DNA of 64,000 bases, taken from positions 39,140 through 103,139 of the forward strand of contig JBFXDD010000018.1 of assembly GCA_050181465.1 (NCBI GenBank), read 5' to 3'. This DNA is from JACRLW01 sp050181465. Its GTDB lineage: Bacteria > Planctomycetota > UBA1135 > UBA2386. Below are positions 7,368 to 14,130 of this stretch, piece after piece (the first letter of the stretch is position 1; every line of letters begins with the position of its first letter). Under the pieces are notes generated by a model. That model was not told the DNA's origin, did not search any database, and worked only from the letters and a program-made list of their open reading frames with translations. A program made the position numbers and the translations under genes.

Positions 7368-8566
7368 GAGGAGATCTCCGAGAGTCGCACACGACGCCCT
7401 TCGGCGGCGGCGACGTAGGACGCGTAGACGACCTTCACCACCTCGAGCCCGAGTTCCCCGTCGGCGATCGCCGGCCGACCTTCGGCGAGCGCCGCGACGA
7501 AGTCCGCACACATCGCCAATTGCCCGGAACAGAAGTCCTCATCCGGAATCGCACTGTTCCACCCGGCGGTCGTCGAGACCTTCTCCATGAGGTAGGTATC
7601 GCCGAGCACCGCAGCATCCGGCGCATAGCTGCGAAGCATGTCGTTCGGGCTCAGATTGCAGGTCAACCGCAGATTGGAAGCCTGGACGTCGAGCCGGCTC
7701 TCCATTCCGCCCAGCATCGTGTCGCTGCCGAAGGCGTTGCCGCGGCTGCCGTCATCGAACTCGATCAAGGTCGTGCCGTGGCTCTCGACGTCGACGAAAC
7801 CGCGCGCGACGTACGCGGTGCGCGACGGCTCGATCGATCGCTGCGGATCCGCGACGTCGGCCACGACGGCGACGGGTCGGATCGGCGACCCCCGGCGACG
7901 CCGACCCTCGGCAGCCTTGAGGTGCAGCATCGCGCCGATCGGATGGGAACCCAGCCGCAAGAGCGCCCCACCGCCGGTATGCCGCCACAAGCGCGAGTAC
8001 GGCGAGTGCGAACCCGAGTGCGCTTCACCGCCGCGCAGATCGAGGATGATGCTGTCGGCGCGTTCGAGGAGTTCGGCCGTGCGGCGGATCGACGGCGCGT
8101 AGAGCCAGTTCTCACCGTACATCAGTTGCACTCCGTGGCGCCGCGCCGCGTCGACCATCGCCAGCGCCTCCGAGGTCGCCAACGCCGCCATGGCACGGCG
8201 ATCGCGCGAGGACACCTCGGCATCGGCATGTCCCGCCGCGAGGTCCTGGCCGACGTAGGCGGTCAACGGTTTGGTGCAGACGACATGCTTGCCGGCCGCC
8301 GCGGCCGCCTCGCACATCGGGCGGTGAAGTGCGTTGGGAACGCAGAGGTCCACCAGTTCGACCGTGGGATCGGCCAGCAGCGCCTCGAAGTCGAGGGCCC
8401 GGGGGATGTCCCACCGCCGCGCGAACTCCGCGTTCCGTGCCGGCGTGCGAGAGGCCACCGCCACGATCGCCGCGCGGCCGGCGAGCGCGCCGTAGCAACG
8501 TGCGCGCGTCGCCGCCAGGAAGCCGGTACCGACCAGTCCGATGCCGATGCGTCGAGGTTCGGGCAT
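7361..8566 (-). CDS. Gfo/Idh/MocA family NAD(P)-dependent oxidoreductase
   Basis: A 401-residue protein. The N-terminus IGIGLVGTGFLA is a Rossmann dinucleotide loop. HVVCTKPLTAYVG is the family's catalytic-Lys motif, with Thr in place of the usual Glu of EKP. GENWLYAPSIRR and LRLGSHPIGAMLHL match the substrate-binding domain (G-x-H-x2-D region, here with Ile-Gly in place of the Asp). These enzymes oxidise or isomerise sugars, inositols and related polyols. Its stop lies inside the start of the PVC cytochrome gene (ATGGTGA), so the two are one transcriptional and probably functional unit. The divergent neighbour is prfC; a structured palindrome lies between them. Confidence 0.9.
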   Translation of the reverse strand: MPEPRRIGIGLVGTGFLAATRARCYGALAGRAAIVAVASRTPARNAEFARRWDIPRALDFEALLADPTVELVDLCVPNALHRPMCEAAAAAGKHVVCTKPLTAYVGQDLAAGHADAEVSSRDRRAMAALATSEALAMVDAARRHGVQLMYGENWLYAPSIRRTAELLERADSIILDLRGGEAHSGSHSPYSRLWRHTGGGALLRLGSHPIGAMLHLKAAEGRRRRGSPIRPVAVVADVADPQRSIEPSRTAYVARGFVDVESHGTTLIEFDDGSRGNAFGSDTMLGGMESRLDVQASNLRLTCNLSPNDMLRSYAPDAAVLGDTYLMEKVSTTAGWNSAIPDEDFCSGQLAMCADFVAALAEGRPAIADGELGLEVVKVVYASYVAAAEGRRVRLSEISSW

Positions 8567-8607
8567 GGCGAGAGAACAGCGGATCGGCGCTCACGACGCC
8601 AGCGTTT

Positions 8608-8635
8608 CGTGGCCACACGGCCGCCGGCGGCCACG
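8608..8635. repeat. GC-rich hairpin upstream of the Gfo/Idh gene
   Basis: CGTGGCC (8608-8614) pairs with GGCCACG (8629-8635). Inside and overlapping it is the perfect 14-bp palindrome GGCCGCCGGCGGCC (8619-8632). It lies in the divergent intergenic region, 18 nt before the larger palindrome at 8646. Confidence 0.5.
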
Positions 8636-8645
8636 AGCCACCCCG

Positions 8646-8707
8646 AGCCCGAACTCTTCGTGAACGTCGTCGCGAGATCGCGACGACGTTCACGAAGAGT
8701 CCGGGCT
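8646..8707. repeat. 62-bp near-perfect palindrome (element A)
   Basis: Arms 8646-8675 and 8678-8707 are 30 bp each and pair with one mismatch (8652/8701) around a 2-nt centre; the inner 23 bp (8653-8675 and 8678-8700) are perfect. The core TTCGTGAACGTCGTCGCGA is shared with the terminal repeats of the element at 10414-10589, so the two are related. It sits between the divergent Gfo/Idh and prfC genes. It could be a miniature element end, a protein-binding palindrome or a strong RNA hairpin. Confidence 0.9.
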
Positions 8708-8728
8708 AGCTACGCTGCCAGGGAGGAG
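8707..8728 (+). repeat. 22-nt sequence shared in inverse orientation with element B
   Basis: The 22 nt directly after palindrome A (starting TAGCTACGCTGCC, ending GGGAGGAG) occur as an exact reverse complement at 10480-10501 inside element B. This ties the two intergenic elements to one repeat family. Confidence 0.85.
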
Positions 8729-8801
8729 TCGACGCAGCGACGCGGGCTTCCTGACGGTGCGCTTCCTATGCTGTTCGCCCCTCGAAGTCCCAACCTGCCC
8801 G

Positions 8802-10400
8802 ATGACCGTCACCCAAGTCGAACTCGCGCGCCAAGTCGCGCGCCGGCGCACCTTCGCGATCATCTCGCATCCAGACGCCGGCAAGACCACGTTGACGGAG
8901 AAGCTCCTGCTCTACGGCGGCGCCATCCAGAAAGCCGGCTCGGTGAAAGCGAAAGGCAGCACCAGCCACGCCACCTCGGACTGGATGGAACTCGAGCAGA
9001 AACGCGGGATCTCGATCACCAGCTCGGCGCTGCAGTTCGAGTATCAGGGCAACTGTATCAACCTGCTCGATACCCCTGGACACCAGGACTTCTCGGAAGA
9101 CACCTACCGGACCTTGGTCGCCGCGGATTCCGCGCTGATGTTGATCGACGGCGCGAAGGGCGTCGAGCCGCAGACCATCAAGCTGTTCAAGGTCTGCAAA
9201 GATCGAGGCATCCCGATCGTGACGGTCGTGAACAAGATGGATCGCCCCGCGCGCGATCCTCTCGACTTGATGGACGAGGTCGAGAAGGTGCTCGGGATCA
9301 CGATCGTTCCGCTCACGTGGCCGATCGGATCGGGAGAGGACTTCCTCGGGGTGTACGAGATCGGCAGTCGCGAAGTGCACGTCTTCGACCGCACGCACCA
9401 CAACGCCCATCGCGCGGGAGTGAGAGTGACCGGACCGGAGGATCCGATGCTCCAGGAACGGCTGGGCGAGTATGCGCACGGGCGGCTCGTCGAGTCGCTC
9501 GGCCTGGTCGAGACCGCGGTCGACCCGTTCGATCTCGCGCGATTTCGACGCGGCGAGCAATCGCCGATGTTCTTCGCGTCCGCGTTGAGCAACTTCGGGG
9601 TCGAGAACATCCTGCGTCGCTTCATCGAACTGTGCCCATCGCCAGGACCGCTGCAGACGACCGAAGGCGAGGTCCCGCCGACCGCTCCGTACTTCTCGGG
9701 CTTCGTCTACAAGATCGCCGCGAACATGGACAAGCAGCACCGCGATCGCATCGCGTTCCTGCGAGTCACGTCGGGCCAGTTCGAGCGCGGCATGGAGGCT
9801 GCGCACGTGCGCCTCGGCCGCAACGTTCGCATGTCGCACCCGCATCGGTTCTTCGGTCAGGAACGAGTGACCATCGATGAGGCCTTTCCCGGCGACGTGA
9901 TCGGCCTCATCAATCCCGGCCTCTTCCGCGTCGGCGACGTCGTCTCCAGTGGACCGAAGTTCGAGATCCGCAACTTCCCGCGCTTCGCGCCGGAGATCTT
10001 CGCACAGGTGCGCGCGAAGGAACCCTCGATGTACAAGGGTTTCAGCAAGGGACTCGCTCAGCTCGGCGAGGAGGGTGTCGTGCAAGTCTTCTGGCCACGC
10101 ACGGGCCCCCGCGAACCGATTCTCGGCGCCGTCGGCGAGCTACAGATCGAAGTGTTCCAGTGGCGACTCCAGGCCGAGTACGGAGTCGAGATCGTGGTCA
10201 ACCGCAAGGGTTGGACGCGTGCGCGTTGGCTCGCCCACGTCACCGACGACCTGATCGACGTCTTGCCGATCGTGGTGAACGACGAGTCGAATCGTCCGGT
10301 CGCGCTGTTCGCCAGCGACTTCGAGATCGACTACGCCAAGTCGCGCTACAAGGATCTCGATCTCCTCGAGCACCCACCGAGCGAAGAAGACAAGGCCTGA
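8802..10400 (+). CDS. prfC: Peptide chain release factor 3 (RF3)
   Basis: A 532-residue translational GTPase that recycles RF1/RF2 from the ribosome after peptide release. The G1 loop is SHPDAGKTT (22-30), G3 is DTPGH (90-94) and G4 is NKMD (144-147). RF3-specific stretches include SVKAKGSTSHATSDWMELE and QKRGISITSSALQFEY (about 47-81). The C-terminal domain II/III regions (FFGQERVTIDEAFPGDVIGL, GAVGELQIEVFQWRLQAEY) match RF3 rather than EF-G or BipA. Length is normal for the family. ATG 8802 is chosen; the frame is open 15 codons earlier but the RF3 N-terminus starts near MTVTQVELARQVARRRTFAI. The gene stands alone, flanked by two related palindromic elements. Confidence 0.96.
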   Translation: MTVTQVELARQVARRRTFAIISHPDAGKTTLTEKLLLYGGAIQKAGSVKAKGSTSHATSDWMELEQKRGISITSSALQFEYQGNCINLLDTPGHQDFSEDTYRTLVAADSALMLIDGAKGVEPQTIKLFKVCKDRGIPIVTVVNKMDRPARDPLDLMDEVEKVLGITIVPLTWPIGSGEDFLGVYEIGSREVHVFDRTHHNAHRAGVRVTGPEDPMLQERLGEYAHGRLVESLGLVETAVDPFDLARFRRGEQSPMFFASALSNFGVENILRRFIELCPSPGPLQTTEGEVPPTAPYFSGFVYKIAANMDKQHRDRIAFLRVTSGQFERGMEAAHVRLGRNVRMSHPHRFFGQERVTIDEAFPGDVIGLINPGLFRVGDVVSSGPKFEIRNFPRFAPEIFAQVRAKEPSMYKGFSKGLAQLGEEGVVQVFWPRTGPREPILGAVGELQIEVFQWRLQAEYGVEIVVNRKGWTRARWLAHVTDDLIDVLPIVVNDESNRPVALFASDFEIDYAKSRYKDLDLLEHPPSEEDKA

Positions 10401-10413
10401 GCGCGACGGGCCC

Positions 10414-10589
10414 CCCGGATCATTCGTGAACGTCTACTGCGATCGCCACAAGTCGCGCCCGGCGGCGTCGCTACGACGGCTCCTCCCTGGCAGCGTAGCT
10501 ACAGCTACGCTTCGGTCGTCGGCCGTCGTAGCTCCTGGCCGGGCATCGACCTGTGTCGATCTCGCGACGACGTTCACGAATAATCCGGG
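10414..10589. repeat. 176-bp nested inverted-repeat element (element B, MITE-like)
   Basis: Terminal inverted repeats 10414-10434 and 10569-10589 are 21 bp with one mismatch (CCCGGATCATTCGTGAACG at the left). Nested inside are perfect pairs 10457-10463/10538-10544 (GCCCGGC), 10470-10480/10522-10532 (GCTACGACGGC) and 10492-10500/10503-10511 (AGCGTAGCT, 2-nt loop). The whole element therefore folds as one long imperfect hairpin. The terminal repeats share the TTCGTGAACGTC core with palindrome A, and 10480-10501 is the inverse of 8707-8728. No open frame inside looks protein-like. It lies between the convergent prfC and hldD stops and could end transcription from both sides. Its organisation fits a non-autonomous mobile element or a structured RNA. 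Confidence 0.85.
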
Positions 10590-10595
10590 CTAGAA

Positions 10596-11597
10596 TCAGC
10601 GAACGGGCGAGAAAGCCGGTGCCGACTCGTGCGCGAGCAGTAACGCCACCGTCTCGCGAACCCCGGCTTCGAGACTGGTGAACGGTCGGTCGAACCCTTC
10701 CGCGATCAAGCGATTCACATCCGCCTGCGTGAAGTACTGGTAGCGATCGCGAAGATCGGCCGGCGTATCGATCCAGTCGATGTGCTCTTCGACCCCGAGC
10801 GCAGCGAACACCGCGCGAACGAGATCGAGGAATGTGCGCGCCTTGCCGGTGCCGAGGTTGAACACACCCCGCGCGATGGGCTTCTCGATCGCGAACCACA
10901 ACGCGTCCACCACGTCACCGACGAAGATGAAATCGCGGGATTGGTGCCCATCGAGCACCCCGGGCTTGTGGCTGCGGAACAAGCGCACGCGGCCGGTAGC
11001 GCGGATCTGATCGAAGGCCTGCAGAACCACACTCGCCATGCGCGCCTTGTGGCGTTCCCCGAAACCGTAGACGTTGAAGAACTTGAAGCCGGCCCAGGAT
11101 CGCGGCGTCCGCCCCGATCGTTCTTGCTCGAGCGCCCAGACATCGAATCGCCGCTTGCTGTCACCGTACGGATTGAGGGGACGCAGCGCGCCGAAGCCGG
11201 TCTCGTCGTCGACGAAACCTGCGGTACCGTCGCCGTAGGTTGCCGCCGAACTGGCGTAGACGAAGGGGATATTCTGCGCAGCGGCTGCGGCCCAGAGCGT
11301 CTGCGAGCTCCGAACATTCACGTCTTCGAGCAGTGCCTCGTCGAGCTCGGTCGTGTCGGTGCAGGCGCCGAGATGAACGATCGCCGCCGGCGCGATGCGC
11401 GAGGTCATGAGTGCGGCTTCCGCCTCCTCGCGTTCGAGGATCGTCCCGAAACGGAGACCGGAATGCTCCGGTCGGCTCGTGAACAACTCGGCTCGATCGA
11501 CGGCGATCACCGGGTGACCGCGACGATTACAGGACTCGACGAAGCGCGCGCCGACAAAGCCCGCGGCACCGGTGACCAGAATCGGCGAACGTGACAT
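10596..11597 (-). CDS. hldD: ADP-L-glycero-D-manno-heptose 6-epimerase
   Basis: A 333-residue extended SDR epimerase that makes the ADP-heptose used for lipopolysaccharide inner core. The NADP loop is VTGAAGFVGARF (8-19). The catalytic Y144-x3-K148 lies in NPYGDSKRRFD. The family-specific FKFFNVYGFGERHKARMAS, DGHQSRDFIFVGDVV and DRYQYFTQADVNRLIAEGF stretches match HldD closely. ATG 11597 is used. It is followed directly by the repeat element and convergent prfC. No other heptose genes lie beside it, so it is probably expressed on its own. Confidence 0.95.
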   Translation of the reverse strand: MSRSPILVTGAAGFVGARFVESCNRRGHPVIAVDRAELFTSRPEHSGLRFGTILEREEAEAALMTSRIAPAAIVHLGACTDTTELDEALLEDVNVRSSQTLWAAAAAQNIPFVYASSAATYGDGTAGFVDDETGFGALRPLNPYGDSKRRFDVWALEQERSGRTPRSWAGFKFFNVYGFGERHKARMASVVLQAFDQIRATGRVRLFRSHKPGVLDGHQSRDFIFVGDVVDALWFAIEKPIARGVFNLGTGKARTFLDLVRAVFAALGVEEHIDWIDTPADLRDRYQYFTQADVNRLIAEGFDRPFTSLEAGVRETVALLLAHESAPAFSPVR

Positions 11598-11629
11598 CGG
11601 CGGAGAAGCTTACCCCCTCCCAGGCGCCC

Positions 11630-12598
11630 TCAGCGCTTCTCGGAGCTGCCTTCTTCGCCGCGCTTGACCGGCTCAGGTGCCTCTGTCGCGGCGGGGTCCT
11701 TCCAACCGCGTTCCGTGGCGTCTTGGAACAGGCGAAGGATCTGCTCGCGAGCCGGCGGGTGATCCATGACATCGCGAAAACTCACGTCCTTCGGCGGCAC
11801 CAGAGTGAAGGAGTCAGCGCTCAGTTCGCGAGTCTGATCGAACTCGACGATTCGAATCTCACTCAGCGGCACGCCCTGGCGGAGTTGCGCCATCCGCACG
11901 ACTGCGCCGTCGCGCGAGCGCACGAACATCTCCACGAAGTCGGCCTCCGGGGCCAGCATCTCGTCCTCCACGCCGGCGCGCCGCGGTCCCGCCACCACGA
12001 TCACCGGACTGCCGTCGTATTCCTGTGGCCCGCGCAGGGTGAGCTCGAAGCCGGCCCGCAGGTCCGCGATCATGCGACTGCCGAGAGGGCTCTCCGCGGT
12101 CTCCGCACCCGGGCCGGCCGCCATGCCGCCGCCGAGGGCTCGATTGGCCGAGTCGACCCGCACCATCAGCGATCGATCCATTCGCGTGAAGACCGTGCCC
12201 TGGGCCGGGTCCCGCTCGCGCATCCAAACTCCGTCGGGCGTGCGGACAGTTTCCGTCTCGCCCTCCAGGCCCTCCCCGAAGTCCCATCGCGTCGTCACAT
12301 GAAAGTGTGTCGCTCCGAGGACACGCTGCGAACCCTCCGTGCGGAACTTCGCGCCGTCGGGCAGCACCCCGGTGGTCTCGATGCGCATCGACACCTGACG
12401 GAAGTCCTTCTCGAGGGCGCGCAAGACTGCGATGAGGTCGTCGGTTCCGCGCAGCGTGGTGATGTCCAGGGGCAACTTGGGCTTGGGCGCGGCCTGGGTG
12501 GCGGGTTGCGTCTTGTCGGGGCCGTCCTGAGCGGCGATCGACGGGCACCCGAGTGCGAGAAGCAAGCTGAACGCGAAGGAAAGCGATTGCGGAGTCAT
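11630..12598 (-). CDS. Exported LolA-fold-like protein
   Basis: A 322-residue protein with a signal peptide (MTPQSLSFAFSLLLALG, cleavage near AAQ). After a Pro/Ala-rich linker come beta-rich segments (FRQVSMRIETTGVLPDG, KFRTEGSQRVLGATHFHVT, PDGVWMRERDP, RTRELSADSF-type end) that recall the half-barrel of LolA/LolB and related outer-membrane lipid carriers. I would not claim a specific orthologue. The C-terminal ~30 residues are charged and disordered. It starts 131 bases from the divergent HEAT-like gene and ends 32 bases from hldD, so it may sit in the same transcription unit as hldD. Function: possible lipid or lipoprotein handling in the periplasm, by fold resemblance only. Confidence 0.75.
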   Translation of the reverse strand: MTPQSLSFAFSLLLALGCPSIAAQDGPDKTQPATQAAPKPKLPLDITTLRGTDDLIAVLRALEKDFRQVSMRIETTGVLPDGAKFRTEGSQRVLGATHFHVTTRWDFGEGLEGETETVRTPDGVWMRERDPAQGTVFTRMDRSLMVRVDSANRALGGGMAAGPGAETAESPLGSRMIADLRAGFELTLRGPQEYDGSPVIVVAGPRRAGVEDEMLAPEADFVEMFVRSRDGAVVRMAQLRQGVPLSEIRIVEFDQTRELSADSFTLVPPKDVSFRDVMDHPPAREQILRLFQDATERGWKDPAATEAPEPVKRGEEGSSEKR

Positions 12599-12728
12599 CG
12601 GACCTGGTCTTGGAGTTCGTTCGGGACAGCTTCCCTGCAACGCGCGGGCCGAAGCGAACTATGCTGGGAACCGCGATCGGCGCCAAGTCGCCCCCGACCG
12701 GCAGCCGATTCCTCCCTCGGAGTCCAAC

Positions 12729-13877
12729 ATGAACTTGCGCAACTTGAGCCTCGCCGCCCTGCTCGGTCTCGCGACCTCGATCTCTGCCGACGAGGTGCGC
12801 CTCACCGACGGCACGTTGCTCTACGGCTCTGTGAAGGACCAAGGTGACCGTGTGGTGGTCCACACGCGCACCGGCGACCGCACCGTCCAACGCGACGAGA
12901 TCGATCGCATCCGCACCGAAGCGGAGCTCCTCGTCGAATTCGAGCGGCTGCGCTCGTCGAGCCCCAACTCGGCCCACGCCAATATCGCTCTGGCCGAACT
13001 CGCCCGCTCTCGAGGTCTGCTGGGGCCGCTGTGGGAGTGCCTCGGCGAAGCGATCGCCGCGCGACCGCAAGGACACACCGCGAAGCGACTGCGCGACCTG
13101 CTCGCGACGCTCGAGCCGGAACTTCTCGGGGAGCGTCGCCCCGCCAATGCAAAGGGGCGCGTGCGCATGCTGCTCCTAGCCGCCCGCGATCCGAACCGAC
13201 CGGCGCATCGCCGGGCGGCAGCGACCATCCTGGCCGGTGCGGACGGCGAGGCTCTCGAGATCCTCCGCCGCAGTGCCAGACATGGGACGGTTGAAGCCGA
13301 CCGCGGCACCGCACTGACCGCACTGGCGATGCGAGAGGACGCCGCCGACCAACGAACCCTCTGGCGCGCGAGCCTGATCGATGCTTCGCCCAACTTGCGC
13401 GCGCTCGCGATGGACTTGGCGCGAGCCCACTCGGTCGCCGAGCCGACGATTCGGTATCTGGCGGCGCAACTGACTCACGATCACCTGGAGGTCCGTCTGC
13501 GCTCCGCCGAGGCGCTCGGGCGACTGGGGAACCAGGCCGCGATCCTGCCGCTGGTACTCGCCGCCCCGACGGCCGCGAGCGCCCCTGCAGCAGGCTCCTC
13601 GCCGGGGGCCACACGCGGCCACATCGCCATCACCGAACAGCGGGCGTACATCCGCGACTTCGACCCCGAGATCGCCAGTGCGGCCTTCATCGCCGACCCG
13701 AAGATCGGCGTGCTTCAGAGCGGGGTGGTGCTGGACGTCACGGTCGCGGCCGTGATCACCGAGCGCGTGATCACGACCTTCCGTCGCACATTGACCAAGC
13801 TCGGCGGCAGCGATCCCGGCACGGACATGAGCCGCTGGGAAGCGTGGGCACGTCAGGCACGCGCGACGTCGAACTGA
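12729..13877 (+). CDS. Exported protein with small beta-barrel leader and HEAT-like repeats
   Basis: A 382-residue protein. Residues 1-20 are a signal peptide ending SISA-DEV. Residues ~21-60 (EVRLTDGTLLYGSVKDQG, RVVVHTRTGDRTVQRDEIDRIR) form a short beta-barrel-like leader that also appears at the start of the 24828-26249 protein. The rest is Ala/Arg/Leu-rich helical sequence resembling HEAT/TPR repeats (for example HLEVRLRSAEALGRLGNQAAI at about 255-275). Such repeats mediate protein binding. No catalytic motif is seen. It converges with the small membrane gene at 13903. Function unknown. Confidence 0.8.
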   Translation: MNLRNLSLAALLGLATSISADEVRLTDGTLLYGSVKDQGDRVVVHTRTGDRTVQRDEIDRIRTEAELLVEFERLRSSSPNSAHANIALAELARSRGLLGPLWECLGEAIAARPQGHTAKRLRDLLATLEPELLGERRPANAKGRVRMLLLAARDPNRPAHRRAAATILAGADGEALEILRRSARHGTVEADRGTALTALAMREDAADQRTLWRASLIDASPNLRALAMDLARAHSVAEPTIRYLAAQLTHDHLEVRLRSAEALGRLGNQAAILPLVLAAPTAASAPAAGSSPGATRGHIAITEQRAYIRDFDPEIASAAFIADPKIGVLQSGVVLDVTVAAVITERVITTFRRTLTKLGGSDPGTDMSRWEAWARQARATSN

Positions 13878-13902
13878 AGAGGGTCGACCACGGGGCGCGC
13901 GC

Positions 13903-14130
13903 TCAGCCGCGACCCCGACCAAAGAGCGCGAGAAGGAAGTAGAGGAAGAAATCGAGCGACTCCGCCGGCAGCAGCGGGGCGATCACGCAGAACAGCAGGC
14001 AGAACAGCAGCGCGTTGCCGAGAAAAGCGGTCGCCATCGCGGTGACCGCCCATCGCACCTCGGTCCGCAATGGTGTGCGACGGGGTGTCGCGATCTCGTG
14101 CATCGCGTTCGCGCCGCTGTCCGCCGTCAC
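13903..14130 (-). CDS. Small two-helix membrane protein coupled to the alpha-2-macroglobulin-like gene
   Basis: A 75-residue protein with GTG at 14130 overlapping the TGA of the 2580-residue gene (GTGA). It contains two hydrophobic helices (about residues 28-50, TAMATAFLGNALLFCLLFCVIA, and 57-70, LDFFLYFLLALFG) and a basic tail. An internal ATG at 14103 is an alternative start. The start/stop overlap and clean membrane topology support a real gene. It may anchor or assist the large protein; the family is unrecognised. Confidence 0.6.
   Translation of the reverse strand: MTADSGANAMHEIATPRRTPLRTEVRWAVTAMATAFLGNALLFCLLFCVIAPLLPAESLDFFLYFLLALFGRGRG

Noticed and set aside
5799..7418. 539-residue open frame on the plus strand
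   Set aside because: Antisense to the PVC cytochrome gene, Arg-rich with no domain; a product of high GC codon bias.
7520..9880. 786-residue open frame on the plus strand
   Set aside because: Runs across the antisense of the Gfo/Idh gene, the palindrome and another frame of prfC; no coherent protein.
8766..10085. 439-residue frame antisense to prfC
   Set aside because: Highly charged shadow of a firmly identified gene.
10414..10589. Integron attC site
   Set aside because: Long imperfect palindrome fits in shape, but the RYYYAAC/GTTRRRY boundary boxes are not present.
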